Shown here: in pieces, positions 36,720 to 44,374 of the stretch | Numbering within the stretch: the first letter of the stretch is position 1 | Layout: each line of letters opens with the position of its first letter | DNA from: JAVVEH01 sp032251435 | GTDB lineage: Bacteria; Verrucomicrobiota; Lentisphaeria; Oligosphaerales; MVZH01 | Direction of reading: 5' to 3' | Assembly (NCBI GenBank): GCA_032251435.1 | Contig: JAVVEH010000020.1 | Location: forward strand, 15,059 to 79,058 | Length of the DNA stretch: 64,000 nucleotides | Translations under genes and position numbers: made by a program | Notes under the pieces: generated by a model | What the model was told of the DNA's origin: nothing | Seen by the model: the letters and a program-made list of their open reading frames with translations, nothing else | Databases searched by the model: none

Positions 36720-38075
36720 TTATCCGGTGCCGACAATTTTTTCTATTTCATCCATTTCAAAGGGGGCGGCACCCGTCAGCCGCTCGCAGCCGTCGGCTGT
36801 GACCACAATGGTATCCTCTACCCGGATGTATTCATGCTGAGGTTCACACCAGATCATTGGATCCAGCGCGCAGACAAACCCTTCCCGCAGGGGTTCGTTT
36901 TTCCAGGCCGGATCAATCGCGTCGTGCACGCTCAGGCCAACGCCGTGATTCAGGTAGCCGACCCCCCGTTCAATCATCTGATCGATTAAAGGGCGCATCT
37001 CTGTCAGTCCGGATGCGGGATCCTCGCACAGCGCGATCATCCGCGCGGCTGATTGATCATAGACTTCCCGCGCGGTGATACCGGGTCGAATCAGACTGAG
37101 CAAGGTCTTATGGTAGGTGACAATCATGCCATACACCTGGCGGTGCCAGTCGCTGAAGCGGCCGTTCACCGGCCACATGCGGGCGATATCGCTGCTGTAA
37201 TGGCGAAAATCCGGGCCGCAGTCCATGAGCACAATCTCATCTTCCTTGAGGGTCATGTTGTTGTAATGATAATGTCCATTCCAGGTACGCTTGCCGCCCG
37301 CCGCGATCACGCCGTAACCGAGCCCGCAGCGTCCCCGGTCGCGGAAGACATATTCCGCGATGGCTTGCAAATGGTTTTCATTGATTCCCGGTCGGGTGGC
37401 TTTCATGGATTCAATCATGATGGCGGCCGAGAGGCTTCCCGCCTGCCGGAGCACCTCAATTTCCGCCGGACTTTTAAGGGTCCGCATTTTCCGGATCAAA
37501 GGCAACGCGTCCTCAAGGGCAAGTTTCGGGAAGCGCTCGTTCAGCAGGCGCAAGCGCCGCTTGTGCCGGGGTTCCGCCTGATCCCATTCATCATCGGCAC
37601 ATTTCCGTGCGCAACCGTTCGCTCCGAACAGGGTGGCACCCCCGCCTTCCGTTTCGCCAAAGGGGGTGAAAAGGCATGTGGTCCCGCTTAAAGCGGCGGT
37701 TAACTCAGAGACCGGCAGGGCCGCGTCCAGTTGCAAGCGTTCGGCGATCAACGCCGCGTCTTCAAAACCAAGACAGTCCTCAGGGAAGCCGTCCATAAGC
37801 GTGCGGGAGGGGAGGAAGACCGTTGTCCGTCCCGTGCCGCCTTCGATTAACAGATACGACTGCGGGACATCCAGCCCACAGAAATAATAAAAATTGGCAT
37901 CCTGCACGAGAGCGTCGTGGGGAACGGGCGCCGCCCCGGCGATCAGCAGATGGGCGCCTTCACCAATTTCTCCGGCAATGTGACGACGGCGGGTCTTCAG
38001 CTCTTCAGGTGTGAAATCCTGGGTGAACAACAGCTCTACAGGTTTTTTGTCAAACATTTTACTCGCGGGAATCAT
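36720..38075 (-). CDS. Aminopeptidase P-type M24 metallopeptidase
   Basis: The 451-residue protein has the N-terminal domain of Xaa-Pro aminopeptidases (HDALVQDANFYYFCGLDVPQ) and a C-terminal pita-bread domain. Metal ligands seen are Asp285 and Asp296 (LMDCGPDFRHYSSDIAR), His377 (YLNHGVGLSVHD) and Glu420 (RVEDTIVVT). The ligand normally supplied by the Glu of TIEPG is Asp405 here (CALDPM). Members remove the N-terminal residue from peptides with proline second. GGAG lies 6 bases before ATG 38075. Repeat elements flank it on both sides. Neighbouring M28 peptidase, DapA-like and aldehyde dehydrogenase genes suggest peptide or amino-acid catabolism. Confidence 0.87.
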   Translation of the reverse strand: MIPASKMFDKKPVELLFTQDFTPEELKTRRRHIAGEIGEGAHLLIAGAAPVPHDALVQDANFYYFCGLDVPQSYLLIEGGTGRTTVFLPSRTLMDGFPEDCLGFEDAALIAERLQLDAALPVSELTAALSGTTCLFTPFGETEGGGATLFGANGCARKCADDEWDQAEPRHKRRLRLLNERFPKLALEDALPLIRKMRTLKSPAEIEVLRQAGSLSAAIMIESMKATRPGINENHLQAIAEYVFRDRGRCGLGYGVIAAGGKRTWNGHYHYNNMTLKEDEIVLMDCGPDFRHYSSDIARMWPVNGRFSDWHRQVYGMIVTYHKTLLSLIRPGITAREVYDQSAARMIALCEDPASGLTEMRPLIDQMIERGVGYLNHGVGLSVHDAIDPAWKNEPLREGFVCALDPMIWCEPQHEYIRVEDTIVVTADGCERLTGAAPFEMDEIEKIVGTG

Positions 38076-38337
38076 TATATCTCCTAGTCAAATTTAGACA
38101 GAAAAATTTGGGACAGAAAAATGAAGAAAAGAGGCATGGGTCTTTTTCTCTGCGGGTGACGGTGTCACTTTTTAAACGCAGACAAAATGACCAATGGGTT
38201 GTCACCGCTTCGCGAGAAGATTAATCTGTTCGAAGTGCATAAGCTTTCAGCCTTTTCTCTGTGCTCTTTCACCCATGTTTATGTCTATAATTTTTCTGTC
38301 AAATTCGTCTTTCTGTAAATGATTTTCAGTGGCTATT
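38076..38337. repeat. GACAGAA-type inverted-repeat element between ALDH and aminopeptidase P genes
   Basis: The left arm (38097-38127) begins GACAGAAAAATTTGGGACAG and is nearly the same as 33799-33829. The right arm (38288-38326) has AATTTTTCTGTC and TTTCTGTAAATGATTTTC in inverse orientation. About 160 bases lie between, without an ORF. This is the longest-spaced member of the family in the window. Confidence 0.6.
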
Positions 38338-39870
38338 CTAGCTGTCAATAACAGCGGCATCCAAGGCGTGGTCGCTCAGGTCAATCCAGATGGTTTTGGT
38401 TTCGGTATATTGCTCAAAGGCTTGAAGAGAGTTATCACGACCGCCGAAACCGGACAGCTTATAACCGCCAAATGGCGTGGTGATATCGCCTTCACTGTAG
38501 CAGTTGACCGACACCGTCCCCGCTTTCAAGTCACGCCCGGCCCGCAAGGCGGTTTTTATGCTGCGGGTAAAGAGAGACGCTTGCAGCCCGTAACAGGTGT
38601 CGTTGGCCAGAGCGATGGCTTCCTCGTCACTGCCGACCGTCATCACCGCCAGGACAGGGCCGAAAATTTCTTCACGGGCAATCGTCATGTCCGGAGTCAC
38701 CCCATCAAAAATCGTCGGGGGAATGAACAGTCCGTTGCCCATCTTCAGCGGCTCCCCGCCCAGCAGCAGCTTGGCGCCTTCCTTCTTCGCCCCGTTGATA
38801 TATGTCATGACCCGGTCGAAATGCTCACGGGACACAATCGCTCCCAGGGCATTGGCCGGATCGAGCGGGTCGCCCGTGCGCCAGTCTTTAACCTTTTCCA
38901 TGATCCGGGAAAGCAAGTCTTCTTTCAGTGATTCATGAACGATCAGCCGGGAATTGGATGTGCAGTTTTCACCCATGTTCCAGAAGACCCCCTGGACAAC
39001 GTACGCGGCGACGGAATCAAGATTCCCGGCATCGGAGAGCACCACGGCGGGATTTTTCCCCCCGCATTCCAGAACCACGCGCTTCAGATTACTGTCGGCG
39101 GCGTACTTCAGAAACAGCCGCCCGACTTCGGTGGATCCCGTAAAAGAAATGACATCAATATCCATGTGCCGGCCGATAGCCGCGCCGGCTTCTTCCCCCA
39201 GCCCCGGAACGACATTGAACACACCATCGGGAATCCCTGCTTCGGAGGCCAGTTCCGCCAGCCGCAGAGCGGTCAAACTGGTCTGTTCGGCGGGTTTGAC
39301 AATGACGCTGTTGCCAGCCGCCAGCGCCGGACCCGCTTTCCAGGCGAGCATCTGCATCGGGAAATTCCACGGCAGCACACAGGCGACCACCCCGACCGGC
39401 TCACGCAGAATCAGTCCCATGGCATCATCCTGCAGGGGCGACATCTGACCATACAATTTATCCGCCGCTTCGGCGTACCAGGCCAGGCAGTGGGTTGTTT
39501 CGGACAGATCCAGCGTGGCGCAATCCCGGATGGGCTTGCCGCTGTCCAGACTTTCCATGGTCGCCAGCTCGTGCCGGTGCCGTTTGATCAGCTTGGTCCA
39601 TTGAATCATGGCCTCTTTGCGTTCGGACGGATGAAAGCGTGACCAGACACCGCTTTCAAAGGCTTTCCGCGCTTTGGCGACCGCCATATCCACATCTTCC
39701 GGGCCGCAGGCGGCCACCTGGGTCAATAGGGTTCCGGTCGCCGGGTTGACAGTTTCAAAGGTTTTTCCGGATGCCGCCGGCATAAATTTGCCATTGATGT
39801 AGGCGGTGGCCGGCAGATCCATGGTCTCGGCCCGGGCGGCATAGTCTTCGCGGGATAGAATATCGCTCAT
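38338..39870 (-). CDS. NAD(P)-dependent aldehyde dehydrogenase
   Basis: ATG 39870 (MSDILSREDYAARAET) follows GGAGG and overlaps the upstream stop as TAATG, so translation is coupled to the DapA-family gene. The 510-residue protein is a full-length ALDH: VLPWNFPMQML, nucleotide-binding FTGSTEVG, Glu268 in LECGGKNP and catalytic Cys303 in MGENCTSNSR. The ENCTSNSRL form resembles the PuuC/betaine-aldehyde branch. With a DapA-family lyase or dehydratase directly before it, alpha-ketoglutarate semialdehyde is a plausible substrate (sugar-acid or hydroxyproline pathways), though this is inference. Confidence 0.92.
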   Translation of the reverse strand: MSDILSREDYAARAETMDLPATAYINGKFMPAASGKTFETVNPATGTLLTQVAACGPEDVDMAVAKARKAFESGVWSRFHPSERKEAMIQWTKLIKRHRHELATMESLDSGKPIRDCATLDLSETTHCLAWYAEAADKLYGQMSPLQDDAMGLILREPVGVVACVLPWNFPMQMLAWKAGPALAAGNSVIVKPAEQTSLTALRLAELASEAGIPDGVFNVVPGLGEEAGAAIGRHMDIDVISFTGSTEVGRLFLKYAADSNLKRVVLECGGKNPAVVLSDAGNLDSVAAYVVQGVFWNMGENCTSNSRLIVHESLKEDLLSRIMEKVKDWRTGDPLDPANALGAIVSREHFDRVMTYINGAKKEGAKLLLGGEPLKMGNGLFIPPTIFDGVTPDMTIAREEIFGPVLAVMTVGSDEEAIALANDTCYGLQASLFTRSIKTALRAGRDLKAGTVSVNCYSEGDITTPFGGYKLSGFGGRDNSLQAFEQYTETKTIWIDLSDHALDAAVIDS

Positions 39871-40787
39871 TATTTTTCCTCCGTCAGATGGGAAATAGTA
39901 GTCCGGGCAGTTTCCAGGGCGTCGCGGAACTGGCGTTTGAGCTCCTTTTCCATAGGCCGCAGGGGAAACCGCGCGGGACCGCCGGGGAGCCCGTCCAGTT
40001 CGCAGGCGTATTTGACGCACTGAATGAATTTGCCCCCGCGCTCAAGCACCGTCATCAGCGGCAGCATCGCTTTCATGACGCGCCTGCCCAGCTCAAAATT
40101 ACCTTCCACCGCACAGGTTTTGTAGAGTGTGACGCATTCCGGAGCGAAGAAGTTGGCGGCCGCGCAGACCCAGCAACGGGCGCCCCAGGCGAAAAACTCC
40201 AGCGCCTGATCATCGGCCCCGCAGCACAGTTGCAAGTGCGGAAATTCCCGGGCCAGCATGTGCAGGCGGTTGATATCTCCGCTACTTTCTTTGATGGCCT
40301 GGAATCCCGAGTGGCGCCCCACCCGCTCCAGAAAATCGCGGTCCATCTCGGCCCCGGAACGACCGGGATAGTTGTAGAGCATCACCGGCAATTTGCCCGC
40401 GGCTTCAACCGCCAGCGCGTGCTGCGCGAGCTCTTTTCCGGTCGGGGTCGAATAAGGAGGAACAGCCAGCAGGATCGCGGCGGCGCCGGCATCGCGTGCG
40501 GCCGCGGCGTACTCACAGACCGTTTCCGTGCGGATGTCATTCACGCCGGCGATCCAGGGGACCCGCCCGTTGATGACCTCATGGGCGAAGGAGAACTGCC
40601 ACACCCGCTCTTCCGGTGTCAGGGCGTAATTTTCCCCCGTGGTTCCACCAATGGCAATACCGTGAATGCCCAGTTCCACCTGGCGCTCGATAATCCGGGC
40701 GTAGCCGTCCCGGTCAATGGAGAAATCCTCCTTGAATGGTGTGATGACCGGTGTGTAAATACCTTCGAATTTTATGTGTGTACTCAT
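39870..40787 (-). CDS. DapA-family (class I) aldolase/dehydratase
   Basis: The 305-residue TIM barrel carries the DapA family marks: GIAIGGTTGENYALTPEER, Tyr138 in MLYNYPGR and Schiff-base Lys166 in FQAIKESSGD. The family includes dihydrodipicolinate synthase, N-acetylneuraminate lyase, 5-dehydro-4-deoxyglucarate dehydratase and the deaminase of hydroxyproline breakdown. Coupling to an aldehyde dehydrogenase by a TAATG overlap favours a catabolic dehydratase or deaminase yielding an aldehyde, not lysine synthesis. GGTTGEN deviates from the usual GTTGE. It leads a two-gene operon; its upstream gap holds copies of the 13-bp repeat words. Confidence 0.88.
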   Translation of the reverse strand: MSTHIKFEGIYTPVITPFKEDFSIDRDGYARIIERQVELGIHGIAIGGTTGENYALTPEERVWQFSFAHEVINGRVPWIAGVNDIRTETVCEYAAAARDAGAAAILLAVPPYSTPTGKELAQHALAVEAAGKLPVMLYNYPGRSGAEMDRDFLERVGRHSGFQAIKESSGDINRLHMLAREFPHLQLCCGADDQALEFFAWGARCWVCAAANFFAPECVTLYKTCAVEGNFELGRRVMKAMLPLMTVLERGGKFIQCVKYACELDGLPGGPARFPLRPMEKELKRQFRDALETARTTISHLTEEK

Positions 40788-40812
40788 GAATAAATTATCC
40801 GTATCATAAGCG

Positions 40813-40847
40813 ATTAAGATGAATGATTAAGGTGAACGATTAGGGTT
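40813..40847 (-). repeat. Three degenerate 13-bp repeat units (inverse orientation)
   Basis: GATTAAGATGAAT, GATTAAGGTGAAC and GATTAGGGT follow one another; their complement reads ACCCTAATC-GTTC and so on, the same unit as the large array at 41595-41896. They fill the short gap between the DapA-family gene and the four-helix-bundle gene and run into the latter's 3' end. Confidence 0.65.
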
Positions 40848-41588
40848 TGGTGCTACTTGCAGATGAGAACTCAACCCGGCAAGCATAGCCATAACTGCCC
40901 GAAGGGAATCTCTTGCGGAGCCAATGTGCATCGGGCAACTCACTTCAACAATATCCAGACACACAGACAGCTTTGTTCCTGCATCTTTTGCAATATCAAT
41001 AAATTTTCTATGATCAAGGGAGGAAAACCGGCCATTTCCCTCTGCAATATTCAGAGTCAAGCCTGTCGTTAGTTCATCAATTCTTTTAGTATAACGCTTT
41101 ATTATTTTATTGTTGCACCAAATCCTGTCAAGCTCTGCATGAAGTTGCAACGATCGTTGATACACATCTAGATTTTCATGTAAGAAGTATTTACGAGTAG
41201 TCGTCTGATACGGCTCTCCCTCTTCCATTACATTACCTTCCCAAGCCGCCCGCAAACCAACCGTCATCCGGGCAATTCGCTGCAGAATTTGCTTGGCTTC
41301 ATGTATCGTGTCATTGTTGACAAGGTGGCGTAAGAACGCGACATCCAGGCAGGCTGCACACTCTAAAACAGAACCAAGGCAACACTCTAAAAGGAAAATG
41401 CCTTTTGGTGTTCCCCGGAAACGCGCTGCTTGCGCTATGTTAATTAAGATGCTTTCAGTCGCTCGGTCGAACTGATTGCAGACTGCCCAAGAGGATGACC
41501 ATACTCCAAGCAACTTGTGGGCGAGCGGAACGAATTCCAAAGTAACCCTGTAAACATCCAGTTTCTCGTGCGGAAAATGCCGCGACAT
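40827..41588 (-). CDS. Tandem four-helix-bundle (S23/IVP-type) protein
   Basis: ATG 41588 is preferred; AGGGTGG within the adjacent repeat acts as its ribosome site. A GTG at 41597 is the alternative. The 253-residue protein contains two four-helix-bundle modules of the kind found in 23S rRNA intervening sequences: HEKLDVYRVTLEFVPLAHKL near residue 7 and HENLDVYQRSLQLHAELDRI near residue 135. Each is followed by helices with the usual LNIAEG/INIAQAARF motif. Single-module proteins of about 120 residues are standard, so this is an internal duplication. The known avd protein of diversity-generating retroelements has the same fold, but no reverse transcriptase is nearby. Function is unknown. Confidence 0.82.
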   Translation of the reverse strand: MSRHFPHEKLDVYRVTLEFVPLAHKLLGVWSSSWAVCNQFDRATESILINIAQAARFRGTPKGIFLLECCLGSVLECAACLDVAFLRHLVNNDTIHEAKQILQRIARMTVGLRAAWEGNVMEEGEPYQTTTRKYFLHENLDVYQRSLQLHAELDRIWCNNKIIKRYTKRIDELTTGLTLNIAEGNGRFSSLDHRKFIDIAKDAGTKLSVCLDIVEVSCPMHIGSARDSLRAVMAMLAGLSSHLQVAPNPNRSP

Positions 41589-41594
41589 GCTATC

Positions 41595-41719
41595 CACCCT
41601 AATTGTTCGCCCTAATCATTCATTTTAATCATTCACCCTAATCATTCACCCTAATCATTCACCTTAATCATTCACCCTAATCATTCACCCTAATCATTCA
41701 CCCTAATCATTCACCCTAA
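41595..41719. repeat. 13-bp tandem array, left part
   Basis: About 9.6 units of CACCCTAATCATT run from just before the four-helix-bundle start to the assembly gap. The first three units are degenerate (AATTGTT, CGCCC, CATTTT); later ones are nearly identical, with one CACCTTAATCATT. Length in the real genome is unknown because the gap lies inside the array. Confidence 0.9.
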
Positions 41720-41819
41720 NNNNNNNNNNNNNNNNNNNNNNNNNNNNNNNNNNNNNNNNNNNNNNNNNNNNNNNNNNNNNNNNNNNNNNNNNNNNNNNNN
41801 NNNNNNNNNNNNNNNNNNN
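41720..41819. other. Assembly gap of 100 N
   Basis: Exactly 100 N between two stretches of the same 13-bp repeat: a conventional scaffold gap of unknown size. The join is plausible because the repeat continues in phase type and orientation on both sides, but the true array length cannot be read. Confidence 0.98.
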
Positions 41820-41896
41820 ACCCTAATCATTCACCCTAATCATTCACCCTAATCATTCACCCTAATCATTCACCCTAATCATTCACCCTAATCATT
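41820..41896. repeat. 13-bp tandem array, right part
   Basis: About six units of ACCCTAATCATTC continue from the gap to the 3' end of the M28 peptidase gene. The TGA stop of that gene is formed within a unit (TCATTTCCC on the plus strand), so the array abuts coding sequence. Confidence 0.9.
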
Positions 41897-43214
41897 TCCC
41901 ACTTCCAAACGTGTTTATTTCTTCTTTTGTCCGCCGCATATCCGGCCAGCATTCGTCATTGGCGGTGCGGAGCAGAAACCGGGCCGCGAAGGCGGCGCAG
42001 TCCCGCAGATCTGTGATCGAAATCTTCTCCGGGGTGTCGGCGGCCATGTGGTAAAAAGATTGAATCTTGGGCCCCAAGGGGCCGCCCCCCACACCGGCGG
42101 TGGGAACGCCCTGGAGAATAAACGGATAATGGTCGGAATGACAATGACCACGATTCTGGCAGACGATCTCTGTCTCCATCTGCGTTTCCAGGCTTTTCAA
42201 GTAGTCCGCCCCTTTTGGGCATTCGTGAAAGGCGATTCCCCGGGGGCGTCCCAGGGACGGCATGTCGCAATTGAGCATGAACCGGGCTTTTTTCATGTCA
42301 TCGGCATGGGCCTTCGCATGATAGTGCGAGCCAATCAGTCCCACTTCCTCGCCCGCGAAGAGAATGAAGCGGACGGAACGTTGCAGGTGTTCCCGTATCC
42401 TGATCAGCAAGCGGGCCGTTTCCAACACCATCACAGCACCGGCGCCATTATCGTAGGCGCCGGGGCCAATCTCATGGGAATCCAGGTGACCGCCAATAAT
42501 CACCCACTCATCAGGGAAGGCGTTGCCAGGCAGCTCCGCGACCACGTTCCACGTTGTGCCGGTTTCCACACGGCTGTCCGTCTGCACATGAAACTGACAG
42601 GCTTCCGCCCCGTTTTTCAACACCCGCTGAATCTGGTAAACACTTTCCAGGGGAATTGAAATCGCCGGAATCTTACCGGGTTCCGCTTCCGTCACACTGC
42701 CTGAGGCCAGCATCATGCCGGGGACAGTGTTCCCCCAGATAAATCCGGCCGCCCCCTGTTTCACACAGCGGGCGTAAATATCCATCCGGTGACCGCCAGG
42801 CTTTGTGACCAAGGCTAGACATCCTTTAAGACCATCGCCGACGGATTTCAAATCCTCTTTCGCCCCGGCCCCGATATCAACCAGTCCCCGGGCGATTCCC
42901 TCCGGACCGGTGGAAGCGCTGTAGGGCAACTCATAGCAGGGAAAAGCTTTTTTCTCCGGCAACCATAGTGAAAATGTGGCGGCCTCGCCCCGCCGCCAGG
43001 CGGTGAACTCAAAGGGCTCCAGCTCCGCCTGATCAAAACCATACCGCTTGAATTTCTCAAGCATAAACTCCGCCGCCTCGCGGTAGCCTTCGGTGCCGGC
43101 GAAACGCGGGCCGATATCATCGCAAAGGGAAAACAGATTCTTTTCCACATCGCCGGAGATGCCGGATTCTCCCAGAATCTCACGGTCTAATGATTCGAAC
43201 GGATTTTTATTCAT
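41892..43214 (-). CDS. M28-family metallopeptidase with PA-like insert
   Basis: The 440-residue protein has all M28 zinc ligands: His243 (GGHLDSHE), Asp255 (GAYDNGAG), catalytic Glu289 and Glu290 (LFAGEEVGL), Asp317 (NCDMPS) and His362 (HSDHYPF). Residues 100-200 look like a protease-associated (PA) insert, as in plasma glutamate carboxypeptidase-like members. No signal peptide is seen at the given start. It probably releases amino acids from peptides in the cytoplasm. The 13-bp repeat sits at both ends of the gene. With the aminopeptidase P at 36720, it supports a peptide-degrading theme in this block. Confidence 0.88.
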   Translation of the reverse strand: MNKNPFESLDREILGESGISGDVEKNLFSLCDDIGPRFAGTEGYREAAEFMLEKFKRYGFDQAELEPFEFTAWRRGEAATFSLWLPEKKAFPCYELPYSASTGPEGIARGLVDIGAGAKEDLKSVGDGLKGCLALVTKPGGHRMDIYARCVKQGAAGFIWGNTVPGMMLASGSVTEAEPGKIPAISIPLESVYQIQRVLKNGAEACQFHVQTDSRVETGTTWNVVAELPGNAFPDEWVIIGGHLDSHEIGPGAYDNGAGAVMVLETARLLIRIREHLQRSVRFILFAGEEVGLIGSHYHAKAHADDMKKARFMLNCDMPSLGRPRGIAFHECPKGADYLKSLETQMETEIVCQNRGHCHSDHYPFILQGVPTAGVGGGPLGPKIQSFYHMAADTPEKISITDLRDCAAFAARFLLRTANDECWPDMRRTKEEINTFGSGK

Positions 43215-43334
43215 GATTTTTCGTTATTACTTGATTAGGGCGAATGAATAAGGATAAAGATTATGGACCGCGCCCTCTGAAACCCTAATCGTTCACCTTA
43301 ATCATTTCCCTTAATCGATTCCATGGGATAGCTT
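43215..43334. repeat. Degenerate 13-bp repeat units between M28 and GH130 genes
   Basis: GATTAGGGCGAATGAAT (43234-43250) lies in inverse orientation and ACCCTAATCGTTC, ACCTTAATCATTT, CCCTTAATCG (43280-43319) in direct orientation, facing each other across about 30 bases. They are members of the 13-bp family. No ORF is present. Confidence 0.6.
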
Positions 43335-44339
43335 TTAAACCGGATACTGGCAGACATAGTCCAGAATCTCTTTTAAGTCACAGGTGGCCGCCCCGATCCA
43401 CGTGTCGCAACACCCATAATAAACAAACAGTGTTCCGTCTTTGACAACCGTCGCCGAGGGAAAGACGACCCGCGGAATGACCAATCCGGTGATTTCATAG
43501 AATTCTTCGGGCTCGAAAATAACATCCGGAGCCCGTGCGATCACTTTCGTCGGATCATCGAGATCCAGAAGCATCACACCGGTGCGGTAAACGGCTTTTT
43601 CATCCACCCCATGGTACAGCGTCAGCCAGCCTTTATCGGTCCGCACGGGTTGTCCGGACGCGCCGATTTTGCGCTGTTCCCAGGTGTCGTTCTGAGCCGT
43701 GGCGACCAGCACGGGGGCCTCCCAGTTCATGAGGTCATCGGAATAACTGAGCCACATGCTGGGCCGATCGCAGCCGTATTCGGGGCCCACATAATACATG
43801 GGCCGACGCAGCATGGCATAGCGGCCATTGATCATTTCGGGGAAAAGGACGCAGTCCCGGTCATCGTTATCGGGCGGGGTCATCAATCCCATATCCTCCC
43901 AATGGATCAAATCTTTGGATTTGGCGATGCCGGACCGGTAATTGTTGGGATCGCCTTCCGCGACCGTATAGTTCCGAACGTACTTCGGCACGCCCAGACC
44001 ATTGGGATAGCACTCAGGCGTGTGGTTGCGCTGCACATAAGTCATGTAAAAGGTGTCGCCGTATTTGGCCAGCCGCGGATCCTCGACCGTCCCTTCCGGG
44101 CAGCCGATATCGTCCCGCGTGAACACGGGTTCTTCCTGGACCAGTTCAAAGTTGAACCCGTCCGCGCTTTTCCACAGCCCGAACTGACACACAAACGGCA
44201 CCAGACTGTTACAGGCCCGTTCAACCAGGTAGAAGACCCCGTCCTCGACAATCGCGCCGGGATTGAATGTCACCACATTCCGCCACGGGCGGTCATCGGG
44301 GCTCAAAATTGGATTTTTTTCAAAGCGTTTGAGTTTCAT
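43335..44339 (-). CDS. GH130-like phosphorylase/hydrolase
   Basis: A 334-residue five-bladed beta-propeller of the GH130 type. FNPGA (25-29), EGTVEDPRL with Asp87 as expected acid, then KSKDLIHWEDMG and the LFPEMINGRYAMLRRP segment are characteristic. GH130 enzymes mostly phosphorolyse beta-mannosides (for example mannosyl-glucose or mannobiose); several relatives hydrolyse instead. The phosphate-binding basic residues cannot be judged without alignment. AGAGGA precedes ATG 44339. It lies between an antiporter fusion and an M28 peptidase on the same strand. A role in mannose-containing glycan use is likely but not proven. Confidence 0.85.
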   Translation of the reverse strand: MKLKRFEKNPILSPDDRPWRNVVTFNPGAIVEDGVFYLVERACNSLVPFVCQFGLWKSADGFNFELVQEEPVFTRDDIGCPEGTVEDPRLAKYGDTFYMTYVQRNHTPECYPNGLGVPKYVRNYTVAEGDPNNYRSGIAKSKDLIHWEDMGLMTPPDNDDRDCVLFPEMINGRYAMLRRPMYYVGPEYGCDRPSMWLSYSDDLMNWEAPVLVATAQNDTWEQRKIGASGQPVRTDKGWLTLYHGVDEKAVYRTGVMLLDLDDPTKVIARAPDVIFEPEEFYEITGLVIPRVVFPSATVVKDGTLFVYYGCCDTWIGAATCDLKEILDYVCQYPV

Positions 44340-44374
44340 ATTTCCTCTGCGGACTATTTGATGTCATGTCACTG

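Noticed and set aside
40827..41588. Diversity-generating retroelement accessory protein (avd)
   Set aside because: The fold is similar, but there is no reverse transcriptase or template/variable repeat in the window.
41595..41896. Possible CRISPR array
   Set aside because: Units are 13 bp and directly contiguous with no spacers, and no cas genes are nearby.
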